From contig NW_026516696.1 of NCBI RefSeq assembly GCF_025766255.1, forward strand, positions 248,001-312,000: a stretch of 64,000 nucleotides of DNA, read 5' to 3'. The DNA is from Zychaea mexicana. Its lineage: Eukaryota; Mucoromycota; Mucoromycetes; Mucorales; Lichtheimiaceae. This document shows positions 40,367 through 52,601 of this stretch, piece by piece. The notes beneath the pieces were generated by a model. It saw only the letters and a program-made list of their open reading frames with translations. It was not told the origin of the DNA and ran no database searches. The position numbers were made by a program, and so were the translations under genes. Position 1 is the stretch's first letter. Each line of letters starts with the position of its first letter.

Positions 40367-42682
40367 TTAAGGTGGAGACGCAAGCGCTCTATATCCAAGA
40401 TGGTCGTCATCGTCGTCGTCGTAGCATCTCGGGATATGGATGAGCAAAGGTTGACGTTCTGACTGTCGCTCTTCTTGACGAACGTCTTGGGGTAATCTGA
40501 TTCGTAACTTTAAGCACAAGGCAATTAAGACGCAGGCAACAGCCGCGCCTAACCCCGCCATTGCACAAGTTATCTTGCCAGTGTCTGGTTTATGATGGAT
40601 AGCAACGTAATGACGAAATGGATGGATGGATATATATATATATATATATTTAGTATACATGAAGACAAAGCTCTGAATAAAAAAGTGCAAAATAACGAAC
40701 AAGAAAGAGACTTACGGAATTCAGGCGCATCTGTGACTTCCCAAGTGATGGGGTTGATCAAGTATGGGACGAGATTCCCAACAGAGACAATGAGAGCCAT
40801 CATGACGGCCCGCATTTCATGATCACACGCATAAATCTGGCTGGACCAGTTGAGCGTGATAGGGATCAGCACTGCGTTCAGGGTGACTGCAAAAGCGGCA
40901 GCAAACATGATCTGCACAGAGCCAAACCAGGACATACAGTACCACAGAGCGGACCATAGAGAGACGAGAAAAATATGCAGCCCCTTGTGACGCATCGTAT
41001 CAGAGGTGCGCGCAAGGACAAGGGTCGGAACGCTGGAAAAGATATACACCGAGGCGCTCCAGTAGTTGGATTGTACGGACGAGTAGCCCATACCATTCAG
41101 GATAATTGCAAAATTATGCATCACTGTATCTCCCATGACAATGCATGCAAACATGAATGTAAGCATGTAGATATAGGGTGTTGTTGCCAGGTGCTTTAGA
41201 CTAGATTGTTACAAATAAAGATGCACATGTAAGTAAATAGAAACATCAGGAGAGAGAGAGAAAAGGAAGGTTCGAGTGTGACGAAAGACTGAGACTGAGA
41301 GAGAGAACAGCCAATGGGGAAAATCAAGGGGGAGCAACGCAGCAGCCAACCGAGGGGAGAACAAAAAAAAAATAAAGAGGGGGAGGGGCGGCAAAAGGCG
41401 GGGGGGGGTAGGGAAACAGGAGTGTCGATCTGATGTATGCGTGTGTATGTACATGTACGACTACTGTAGTGGTGGTAAGATATTGAAAAAAAAACTTACG
41501 TTTTAGCGCTAACGAACAATAAGCTCTCGTGCTCCTTCCACAGGTTCTGCGAAATGGGTTTGCGCTGCATGGCAACCTCACGCTCAGCTCCTGTGATCCA
41601 AGGAGTATTGTGTGGATAGTTTGGGAGCGTAAAGTAGCCAGCGATGCCAATGACGATCGCCACCGTGCCCTCTATGATGAACATCCACTTCCAGCCACGG
41701 ATGTTGGCGACGCCATCCAGGGTTTGTAAAACGGTACCACCGATCAAACCGTTTGCAGCACAGGCAAGATTGGAGCCAATGACAATCATACAGGCCCGGG
41801 TGTTCAATTCTTTCTGTGTGTACCAGCTGCTGATAAGAAAGATGATACATGGATAACATCCCTAAATAGCCATACACAGTAATACCGTTTGGTTTAAAAC
41901 GTTAGTAATAGGTCGATCGAATTGTTTTCTCAACCAATAGTAATCGCGATTCCAGTTATCAAGGTTCCTTTTTTTGTGGGGTTACAGATGTGTGTTTGCT
42001 TAATAACTAGTGTACCATACTTACTGCTTCAGATAAGCCCATGCAAAATCGGATGACATACAGTAAGCCCCGATGCTTATCAGTGATGAAAACCGCCATG
42101 TTGCTTAACACGCCGGATAAGATGACGGCTGTGGGTAGATAATATTTTGGCTTGACTTGGCTAAAGATGATGTTGCTCGGCATTTGGAAACTTTAAAAAA
42201 CAAAAAAGAACAATTGCATATACACGTGTAATAACATGTTGTGTATGTAAACAACAGATGTTTCATATCGTGAGTTGATTTGATCTAGGTTGTTTTCAGA
42301 TACTGACACTTTTTCCTATCTCTGTGTATGTGTATTTTCTCATCGTAATACAAAATCAACGATACATACACTGAGTAGCTGATGAAGAACATACTGACAG
42401 CCCAGTTATAGGCTGAGGAGTTCAAATGAAGATCGGTGTTCATTCCGGTGGTAAACGCATAAGCTGTTATTTAAGCGTGTTATTGTTAGTCCTTTCTCTT
42501 ATATAAATATATGTATCAAGCAACTATTGTCCATGCAGCTACTTACGCATGTTACCGCGGAGAAGTACATTGGAAAAGTAGGCCAAGGCACCCCAGGCTA
42601 CTAAGCGCATATCAAGCTTTTTCAAGAGCGCACGCTCGATATCTGGGTCGACTTTGGGATAGTAGTGCGAGTAGTCTTTCAT
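40367..42682 (-). CDS. MFS permease, Dal5/anion:cation symporter family
   Basis: A plasma-membrane proton symporter for small organic anions (allantoate, nicotinate, pantothenate or similar, by family). The ATG at 42682 starts the typical leader MKDYSHYYPKVDPDIERALL with KKLDMRLVAWGALAYF. After short introns it shows MNTDLHLNSSAYNWAVSMFF, FQMPSNIIF, RGLLYVIRFCMGLSEAG, NTRACMIVIGSNLACAANGL, GWKWMFIIEGTVAIVIG and LPNYPHNTPWI. It then continues through MLTFMFACIVMGDTVMHNFA to SWFGSVQIMFAAAFAVTLNA and NPITWEVTDAPEF. The tail after the last membrane span is short and acidic (CYDDDDDDHLGY) and ends TAA at 40367-40369. The RxxxGLSEAG and W+WMFIIEG motifs are family-diagnostic. About seven exons; the last intron carries a TA microsatellite. 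The substrate is not inferable. Confidence 0.9.
40630..40650. repeat. (TA)n microsatellite in the last Dal5-type intron
   Basis: About 20 bases of uninterrupted TA dinucleotides lie within the intron between the last two coding exons of the permease gene. Confidence 0.85.
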
Positions 42683-44363
42683 TTCTCTTTGTTTTCTTTC
42701 AGATTGAGCAAGTGATAGTAAGAAGATGATACGTGTAAAAAGTGTAAAGTGCGTGTCGGTGTGTGTGTGTGTGTGAAATGGGCTTAAGGAAGGACGAAGA
42801 AAATAAAAGATTTGCGGAAGAAAGATCCTCGCCCTTTATATAGGTGTTCGGTTATCGGGATTAAATTTTCACTGGATGCATATTGGAAGATAAAACAAGT
42901 TATCATTTTAGGCGATTTGCCTAATTTGATCTTTGCAACTATTGTAAACTCAAAAGACGGGTAAAAAAGCTGCTACTGCCTACTAGCACGGTGGTGGGCC
43001 TAGAAAAGCGTATAATCAACCATGACCTGACATCTATCGTGTGTCCATCAAAACATCATCATCATTCATCATTAAATCATGCCATTCGTTTCTTGACGGG
43101 GGATCGCCTGTACATTTCAAACTAACTAGCACACAGATATCGCGGTGGTGGTGGCCCTGGGTCACTCGAAAACCAGATTATTTCATTTTCTATCATCATT
43201 TGAAACCAGCAGCTGAGCGACTAAAGGCACAGGCCGCATCACTTCAGATACCCTCATCGCACATACGAGTGCATACATGAGGATTACACAAAAAGGAACT
43301 GTGGCCCGGTTGTGTACAGTATGTGCGAGCACATGACCGTCTTAATATAGAACTATTCCGAAATCGATGATTCTGTTGGTTCAGTAACAGAGGCATAACT
43401 TACCCAGCGGCAGTGTTTATGCTCTAAAAGAGCGAGAGAGTGTGTGTGATGGAGTTACACCCGCACGTGCTCAGTAAATAATCGAGACTCCTCTTTTTTT
43501 TTTTTCTTTGGGCTTCTTCGCTTGTCTCGCTTTTTTTTTTTCTACTCTTTCTATCACACCCCCTCTCTCTCCTTCTTCCCTCCCAAAAAAGGAAAGAGAG
43601 AAAATAGCAATATGAACGGTCTCCCTGCTTATATTTTGCAGATCTCCGCCTCCTACAACCCACCATCATCCACCCACTTACCAGACCTCTCCGCCATAAC
43701 CGTGCGTCGGGAATAAAGATCAATTAAGGTTCAAAGGTCGAGCTACACTCGGTGGGTCCGAACTGCCGATACAGTGCGTGTTCTTTCCTTGTGTATGTAA
43801 GAGCGCAAGACAGAGGGTGTATGAGTGGCCCGGTCAATTATTTAATCGCAAGGGTCCCTTCTAACTCGTTTTATCGCGCGCGCAAGTGCTGCTAGTGTCG
43901 TCGTAGCTATTGTAAAATGTACAGCAAGTGCTTACTTTTCCTTTATAGGTATAGACAAACTACATACATAGCACCTGGATGACAGATTTGCAATACGTGC
44001 AACTAAAAGCCCTCTGCGTCCCCATATACATACCCCCAACATGTAGTAAGCTATGATAGCATCTGTAGAAATATGTAATATGCAAACGTTAATTCATATC
44101 CGGATAACCTTATATCACTTGCATGATGACGATGATGATGATGCTTTAATGACAGAAAAAAGAGATACGGTTTGTATATAGATACTCTTATTATTATTAT
44201 TATGAATATGCATAGGAAGAGTTATGTTGATGGGTCAAAAGAAGTCAGAAACAAAAGAGAAGATAGGGTAGCGGTAGCAATAATGTGCGATATGGTTGTA
44301 GTAGGATATATAGAAAGACGAGAATAGAGACAGAGAAAAGGTGGAAATTTCGCACTACACTCG
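42683..44363. other. 1.7-kb intergenic region
   Basis: Contains the permease promoter (with a GT run near 42760-42776) and, at the far end, the 3' untranslated region of the acyl-CoA synthetase gene. A strong pyrimidine tract lies at about 43490-43585. Open frames of 60-100 codons at 43041-43280 and 43424-43723 are low complexity or random in composition. No supported gene. Confidence 0.5.
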
Positions 44364-47300
44364 TTAGTTGAAAGCTCTTCCATTTGACAACGCATTGTAC
44401 ATCGTATCAATCTGCTCTCGGTACACCTTTTGTGCCACTTCACGCTTGAGTTTGAAAGTGGGAGTGAGCATATCATTCTCGACGGCAAACTCCTGCATGG
44501 TCAAGTAGACAGACTTGATTTGCTCAAAGCCCTTGAGATCATTCTGCTTGCCATAGGCCGTCACTGTCTTGAGATAGTCCTTCTTGACTTGTTCAGACTC
44601 GCACAATTCCTCGGCTGTCTTGTCACCCAGACCCTGCTTAGCAGCCCAGCTTTTCAAGCTGTCCTTGTCAGGGACAAAGATACCAACCAGAGAGGGTTGC
44701 AATGAATCGCCGTAGACAAAGGCTTGTGCAACCAATTCATGCTTTTGGTACACGCCTTCGATCTTTTCAGGGGCAATGTACTCTCCCTAAAAGAAAAATT
44801 CAAGATCGACGTATTTAAATTTAGCTTTACTTTTTTCTCCTATTCTTTTTTATACACTGCCGTTCATCTTGTTTAGGTTTTTTTTTTTGACAATAGTGAT
44901 ACTTCAAAAAGAGTTCACTTGCCTGGGACAGCTTAAAGATGTTCTTTCTTCTGTCAATGATCTTGATACGACCAGCTCCATCAACAAGACCAATGTCGCC
45001 CGTCAACAGCCAACCGTCGCTATTGATGGTCTCGGCCGTCTTATCGGGCACCTTGTAGTATTCACGCATGATCGAAGGTCCGCGTATGCAGATTTCACCG
45101 CGTGGATAAGGTTTGTCCGTTGACCGGTAATCCATATCTGGTACATCAATCAATTTGAATTCAGAGCAAGGGAATGGTACACCAACGATGCCCGATGTGT
45201 TGTCATCTTGTATGGTCTATTTGGAAAACAGTAAAAAGAACAACAACAACAACAACAAATAACGTCAGCCAAACAATAAATATTAGGTTTGACATGCTTC
45301 TCTTTTCTCTTTGTGTTTTGCTTTTAAAGTTGCTGTCATTGTTATTATTGCTGCTGAGTAACAGTCAATACAACATAGCAACATGATTGGATGGATACTT
45401 TACCAAGCAGCCTCCGCAGAAGTTTTCAGTCTGACCATAACCTTCAAACACCCGTGCAGAAAAACAGATACGCATGAAATCCATCACATCTGGCGAAACG
45501 GGTGCTGAGCCACTGAGAATGAATTTGATGCGGCCGCCGAGCTTGGCACGAACCTAATCAACAATCGAAGACATAATGAGTGCAACGTTCTCGCTCGCAT
45601 AAGATGTGGATCACCGTCAAGTGGAAGAACCACCATGGGCATCAACCCGACCCACCACCAGCAGCAGCAGCAGAAAGAAGTTTCTTGCATTTCTGCTCTT
45701 TCTCCAATTGTGTGTGGGAAAAGGCAACATAAAGTGGTACAATCAACAAGGCTCATTCTTATTTACCTGACCAAAGACAACACGGTCCCAGAGCCAATGG
45801 TGGACAGATTTGTTGAGATTGGCTTTCTTTTGATTGAATGCAGTGTTGAACAAGTATTGGCTGACCCCGCCCTTGGCCTTGACACCTGCCAAAACCTTGT
45901 CGTAGATTTTGTTGAACAAACGGGGCACTGAACAGAACACAGTAGGTCGCAACTCGGCGATATCGTCCAACAGCTTCAAGGTATCGCCCTATAGAAGCAC
46001 ATTACAATACCATTGAAGGTTATATATTCATTAGTATGGTCCCTCTTTGTTTGCTGCCAGTCGTGATTGAGCATTGTACCTGATAATAACCAATAGCAGC
46101 GCCCTTGAACACATGCACGCCCTGTGCAGCACGCTCAAATACGTGGGCCAAAGGCAAATACGAAATATAAACATCGGTGTGATCAATCTTGGCAAAGCTA
46201 TTTGCTCCTCCGAGCTTGTCAATGCCAGCAATTGGAGCAACACAGTTGGCGTGAGTGATAACGGCACCCTTGGGCGTTCCCGTCGTACCACTGCATGATA
46301 ATGAATAGTGCTTTTTGGTTAGTGTTTCAATGATTCCAAATGAAATGAATGCGGAGTTGCGCCATCGTTTGCAAGAAATGCTTGGCTACTGCTACCCCAC
46401 ACACTTAATGCGAGAGCACAAAAGTCAAATGATACGTTACCTAGTATAGCAAATGGTTGCAATATCCTCAGGCTCGGGCTCGACGCGTTCTTCTTCCGTG
46501 ATACCTTCGCCTAGTATCTCCACTCCTTTGAATCCAAGGACAGCCAATCCTGCCTGCTGAGCAGCCTCCTTATCCTCAGCCTTGATATTCTCCTCATCCA
46601 TGATAATAACTGTCTTGATCGTCGGGAGCCGTCCCTTGAGTCGGACAATGTTGTGGAGTTTGTCAGCACTTGCAACAATGAATTCCATCTCGACCTGGTT
46701 GACGATATAGTCCATGGCCTCGGCACCCAAGGTGTCGTAAAGAGCCACAATGATGAATGATTGACGGTAGCAGGCCTGCTCCGTCATGGTCCATTCGGGC
46801 ATGTTGACACTGTAAATACCCACGGCCTTTTGTCGCTCCAGGCCAAGACACGTCAATCCTTTGGCGTAGTTTTCGATACGGACGCGCACTTGTCGATGCG
46901 TTTGCCATACATATTCCTTGGCGACACCATTTTCGATGCGTCGAGTACCCAGAAAAGGACCATCTATTGTAATTTCTCCACTGTTAAGATCCAGGGTATT
47001 CATCGTTATTTCTCCCCCCCCTCCATCCCACCCCGGAATTGTAGTAATAATATAAATAACCCCACATCTTGACTCCCTAATACATTGTTTATGCCAATGC
47101 CCGGTAATTATCATTTCATCTTTCCGTGTCCCTCGCTCAATGCGCGAACATAGCACGTAGAATGCCCCTCTACCTCACTCTATTTCTCCTTGAAATAGAT
47201 CACATCTTGAAGAAAGTGGAATATTACCTCCTCCTGCTTTATTGCCGTGAAGATACAGGGCCCACATTGTTTTTGCGGTGCCATCCAACGAGTCGACGAG

Positions 47301-47396
47301 CTTGTCCTTGAACAAGAAATGTCGCATCACTGGTGTTTCGCCGGGTGTTTCTTCGGACACCTTAACAGTGTATGGCGGTTTGAACTCGAGTACCAT
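44364..47396 (-). CDS. Long-chain fatty acid-CoA ligase (ACSL/Faa type)
   Basis: Activates long-chain fatty acids to acyl-CoA through an acyl-adenylate, for beta-oxidation, lipid synthesis or uptake. The ATG at 47396 (MVLEFKPPYTVKVSEETPGE) leads into DKLVDSLDGTAKTMWALYLHGNKAG. After an intron come GPFLGTRRIENGVAKEYVW, VGIYSVNMPEWTMTEQACYR and ALYDTLGAEAMDYIVNQVEM. The AMP-binding P-loop is split by an intron and reads ATICYTS|GTTGTPKGAV. Further motifs are ISYLPLAHVFERAAQ, ILSGSAPVSPDVMDFMR, FEGYGQTENFCGG, GEICIRGPSIMREYYK, DGWLLTGDIGLVDGAGRIKIIDRRKNIFKLSQ, then GEYIAPEKIEGVYQKHELV and TPTFKLKRE with the catalytic Lys region. It ends NGRAFN-TAA at 44364. There is no clear signal peptide or classic SKL tail. 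The first-intron junction (around 46980-47230) is uncertain. About nine exons. Confidence 0.93.
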
Positions 47397-50300
47397 GATT
47401 GATATATTCTGCTACTTTATTCGCGTGTTGTGTTGTAAGTTCCCGTGTATAAAGCGGCTGGATAAAGAAAGAGAGTAAAACCGAGTTTGTGAAGAAAGAA
47501 GATACAAAAGAAGAAAAGAGAAATTGGGAAAAGATGCTTTGCTCTCTCTTTTTTACACTTTTTCCGTCACACAACGTATATGCGCCTTGTAAGGAAAGCC
47601 CTGGGGGAGAGCGAGGAGAAACAACTTGTCACGCTGATCCATAAGTGGAGAGTCTTGCTTGTGGTTTTCTTTCTCACTGTCACTATTTTCTCATCCAAGT
47701 TTTGTATTGTAAGATGTGGGGTTGTTTCTTTTCATGCTGTGTTATATAGGTCGCATGAGCTTTATAGCGAGAATCGAAAAGAGGGAGAAGTAGGGTAAAG
47801 CCTTTTTAGCTCGTTTTCACGTTTTCCCCATCAGACTTCTAAGGAGTTTCTCAAGTGCAAAATACAGTCAATACCACATGGTTGGTTTCAAGAAAAAAGC
47901 TGTGTGGTATAGGACATGGGAGAGCAAAGAGAGAGAGTGTGTGTGTGTGTGTCCTATCAGCCGATCAACATAATAAAGGAATCATGGACTCGTCCAGCAC
48001 TTCCATGCACCTCCAGATTCAATTCCCACGCGTGCATGTACCATATCCATCATTCCATAGATGCTGTACCGCTTGCATTATCGTCGCAGCTCGGACAATG
48101 TTATTATCTCTTAGTAAGAAAAAGAAGACGGAGATCACCGGGGGAAGAAGATGTGGGGGTAAATGGAAAAAACGTTCGTATGCAAATTTTTTTGTCCCTT
48201 TTCCAATTGCTCCATTATACAGAAATGGAACATGAACAGCAGCTACAGATATATCTGACAAGTTATACGTTGTGTGAATCGACTGTGCAAAAATGATCAG
48301 CTGGTCCAACTCACAGAGACAAAGATGAGAAATTGATGGCACGGGCCATAGCGGAAAGGATAAACCTATCATTCTTGGGGCAAGATGCTGGGTTTTCCAT
48401 GACAAACTGGTAGTACAAACCTTTTTCAGCTTTGTTTTTTGTTGGGGGAAGACCAGACTGCGTTGGGAATAATCAAATCGAGCTGACAGCAACAGCAGCG
48501 TCTCTGCCCTGTTGCGCTCTTCGTATATTCATACAGCACATACTCGATAGGCAAAACTTGCTATTATCCAAATAACAAATATCTTGCTCCCATTTTTTCT
48601 TTACATTGGGAACGAGCCAAAAAACATGGTGTTAACTTTTTTTGTAATGGCGAAGACGATAAATAGTCGTCGTTAAATAATCATCACCTCATCAGCCACA
48701 GCACAGGCAATTTAGATAATAAGAAGAAGCACCAGCAACACGAAAAAGAATTAGAGAAATTTTGGGAGTGTATGTTGCACAATAATTACCACATCGCACA
48801 CCGCGGCATCCAAACATTCTACTAGAGCCGTTGATACACTCAAACATGCACATTTTATCGTGTTAAGCAATTGCTATCAAATTTGCGTGCTACAGTACCA
48901 CGAAAAGAACGAGGCATTACATACAACATTTTGTGCTTTCCAGCTTACTAGACTATCATAGATATGAAGAGATATACGCGGCCCTCAAGCCGCGTTGGTA
49001 CGCAACGAACGCTTTTCTCTTGTTTTCTTATATAAAGCATGTTATATTGTATTGCCATGGTGACACTTTGTAACCATATAGCATTTGCTATGTGTTATGT
49101 ATCGGAAATAGATTAAGCAGTACCAGGCAGCTTGTACGTTATGTGACTGGTTTTGCACTCGCTTTTGATCTGCTATCATTTGCAGCAAATATCGGTAAAG
49201 CGCATACATACTACGCTGCTAGATACAAAAGCTGCAGATGAATATCATCATGTAGATCAGCGCGCCACGACGAAACACTGATAGCAGAAACGTTCCTGCA
49301 TACTGACGTAGACAAATAAGCTTGATCTGCTGTTATACTTTCATCTTTGGATTGCTGTATATCACAATACGTCATGCTTATCACTATACTCATTTGCCAG
49401 TTTTTGGCTTTGATCATCAGAGTTGCCTTGGGTAGCAGTACTGAATATGTACAGGGAGTTAAAAAGAAATCAAGCTTCGGAATGAAGTTCCGATATACAT
49501 ATTAGAGTACCTGGCTCATCGATGATCGTGCTTTGTTTGACGAAAGAAAAAGTTGATGGTGATGACGATTTAAGTTTCATGCAACAGTATATCGTAATAT
49601 GACGGTTGAGTTAATCGTATGATGAGTGCATAAACGTCATGTTTTTATCTTTTGATACATCACTTCAGAAAAAAAAAAGTAATTAGCTTGTCAATAGGCA
49701 GCAGCAGCAGCCCGATCTTTCAAACATGACCGACTCGTCTGATGATCTTCCCGCATGACGGCTGATCATCATCGTCATTGAGGGAGTATTTGCTTCTCAA
49801 ATCACGCTCCACGATGACCTTCCTTTGGTATGTTTTGACAGTTGCAATATGTAATCATTGACTAGCGCACGGATCACGTACAAATTTCATGATTGATGGT
49901 ATACAGGAGGGTTCATCTATTACAGCTGTCTATTAGGCTATTCCTTTTGTAAATATCTTCTTCGGTACATAAAGACGTCATACAAACTACAAAGAGCATC
50001 GACGATGAATGCTTGTCTCCCAAAAACTTTGGCTCAGTGATTTTTCATACGCAGTATACTATGCTAAAATCACCACATGAATAGAATTGTTAGCGTGCAT
50101 CATGCATACATCACTCATTTGGATCGCGAATTATATCATACTGCATGATTCTTGTATGCCAGGGTTGGTTGTGATCCTGCTTCATTAAACAGCATGAACG
50201 CTTATCTACACGAATCTCAGGGAGCCATTTCTTTATATTTCTCAGTAAAGTGTACATCGTATGATATATGGCATGCTATGTAAAAAGCGGGTGCTTAAAG

Positions 50301-52601
50301 TTATGTTTGGATAGTAACGTTGTATCCATTTTTATTACACCTAGGTTATTTGTAATGATTATTAAGGATGATGTGTCGTCGTAGTAACCTTCCTACCTTT
50401 GAAAATGTAATGCTGTTGTTCATACGAATACGCATAAAATTTACTAGATGATGACGATAGAGACTGTTTTTCATATAAAGAGCATAGTAATAGGCGAAAA
50501 TAGGCATGTACAGATTCATGAGAATGAAAAGTCTTGATCATCTCCATTAAGCATATTCCTCAAGTTTAAATTTGTGTAGAAGGTAAACTGTTTTTTTCAC
50601 TGGGACCTTTTGCCAGAAGCGATACACCATGCTTATGTGCTGTAATGGTGTGATAGTCATCAGGCGCTGATGTATTCTTTAATGGATCTTGCAGCTCTTG
50701 AAAGAGGGGTTTAACCATGATTTTAATATTTTTATCCGTGGCATCGTGTATCTTTAGCCTTTTGAATTCTTGAAAGTTGCAAACGCCGTTATGAGAACAC
50801 TGCCTATCTCCAGCTTCAACCAAAGATGTATATTGCGTACATAGCACTTTACTATTTGCAAGGAGCTTCAGAATGGCAATGCTATGGATAGTGAATTCGA
50901 GCTTCAGTTTTGGATAGTTGAGCAAGCGGTGCCAAATCCTTCATGTTGATTAACTCATCGTCAGCGCTAGCGTTGCTGCAATACATATTTCCTTGCATTT
51001 GCTGAGCAGTCAGTAATTTATTGAGCGCATGTGAGTGATATAAAACAGTTTAGTCACATTGACGCGAGGCGTAAGCTGCCTTGCGCATATTCAAATGCGG
51101 TCTGCACGGTAACAATGTTGAGCTTCGTCTTCATCAGCACTGCATACAAATTGCCTAGCTGGGCCACTGGGACCGATGGCAATCGTTTTGGTCGTAGCGA
51201 TTGAAATATATCTTATAAAGTGAGCAACAAAGAAAAGAGGCACTTGAATTGATCCCGATGGTAGCCTGTTTACTATAAATACGCAAAGCAATGCAAAAGG
51301 CTTGGAAGCAAAGTTGTGAGTTTTAAGCACTGTACCACTTTTAATGGTTTCTGTGGTATATTTATATCATGTAGAGAACGTCTCAAAGCGAGCGCAAGTT
51401 TAGTGTTTTAGACAGTTAAACTTAAAAATTTGCTATATGTAATCGCAAAACGCACACGACAACTGACAACACTTTAATTGTTTGATGCTGTGCAGTCAAT
51501 CGCCAACTGTACATGATTATCAAAGCTGTCTGTTATATTTAAGGTCAACAACGCGTTTTCCCAAAAGCAGAGGAAATAGGATTAAAAGTCGGATTGTAAA
51601 GCTATTAACTAGGAGGACATACCCGTTCGTAGCCTTCTTTCTGGCTCTTGCTGTTAGACTGGAAAACCAGAGCGCGCTGCACAGTAGTAGTGGGACTGAA
51701 GGCGAACGCGTAGACGTGAACCACCGTTCTGCGGGGTAGTGTTCAAAACATCCTATAAGATCAAGGTATCGGTGTTTTCATCTAGATGAAATACTACAGC
51801 AGTGGTACACTACTCTAAGACTGAACCGGGAAGATCAACCCACTCCACCGCCTTCATATTTATGATATCAGTAGAGGTAAAACATAGCTTACGAATGGCG
51901 CAATATAGAAGATGCTTAAATAGTAGACCCTCACACATGGATGGCATTTACGATTAGCTCAGACCTGACTATTGTACGCTCGAACTTTTCTCCTCGTACG
52001 TGTACAATGAGTCATCCCTTTCCTCTCGATCTTCATATTGCGAAGATTCAGTTAGTGTTGCCACTTGTCTATAAGAGCACCAATAGTAGATCATATACTG
52101 TATTTCATGATTGACTCTAGCAGTTTTTTGTATTAAATCTTGTTGGATTCAAACTCTTATGACAATTTACATTTGTCAGAACTGGTAGTAGCTATAAAGG
52201 AAGGAAGTTGAGTCGTCGACGAGTACTGGTAGCTACTAATTTAGTAAGTGCGACGTTGACTTTTGGAGACAAAGCAGAGAGATCAACTACCTGAGGTTCA
52301 AATGGTACGGTGCCGAGAATAAATGCCCAATGTACACCCGTTAAATGGCGATTTATCTCATTGTATGTCTGATATATATCTGAGGATGGATGTGGAAGGG
52401 TGGGAGAAATGCCAGTCGAGGTTAGTGATAAAGAGCAGCATGTCTGTTGCTCGCTCAATGTGATGAGTTACAATTATCAAAGTCGTCCAATCAAATTTGA
52501 TCAATTCTTCATTTCAGGTACAAGCACGGCATGTAGTTGACCCGGTCAATTAAAAACCGTTAGCGAGAAAGGAAACTTAGAGAATCTTTATGCATTAGAC
52601 T
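47397..52601. other. 5.2-kb gene-poor region
   Basis: The largest gap of the window, between divergently transcribed acyl-CoA synthetase and DUF676 genes. It is A/T-rich with many short palindromic and ATG/CAT-rich stretches (TGCATGTA, CATCATGCATACAT). A 157-codon minus frame at 48019-48492 and a 126-codon plus frame at 47855-48235 lack domain features. The right half (50560-52460) has several minus-strand segments of protein-like composition, listed separately, that could be exons or relics of an unrecognised gene. Confidence 0.45.
50566..51230 (-). pseudogene. Possible relic or unrecognised multi-exon gene
   Basis: On the minus strand three adjacent blocks read like protein in different frames: PKRLPSVPVAQLGNLYAVLM and KLNIVTVQTAFEYAQGSLRL (about 51210-51050), MYCSNASADDELINMKDLAP with QLSKTEARIHYP (about 50990-50880), and VLCTQYTSLVEAGDRQCSHN with FQEFKRLKIHDATDKNIKIM (about 50850-50570). 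A CTGAC branch-like motif and a CTCAG acceptor occur at about 51000-51012, ahead of the second block, but no set of clean junctions joins all three. The longest frame has no ATG start (its first codon option is TTG). No domain is recognised. It may be decayed coding sequence, a real spliced gene, or chance. Confidence 0.25.

Noticed and set aside
43725..43775. GGTTCAAA and GGGTCCGAAC tRNA-like strings
   Set aside because: No clover-leaf can be folded on either strand; isolated B-box resemblance only.
48019..48492. 157-codon minus-strand open frame in the 5-kb gap
   Set aside because: No recognisable domain or splice context; composition fits chance translation of A/T- and pyrimidine-rich DNA.
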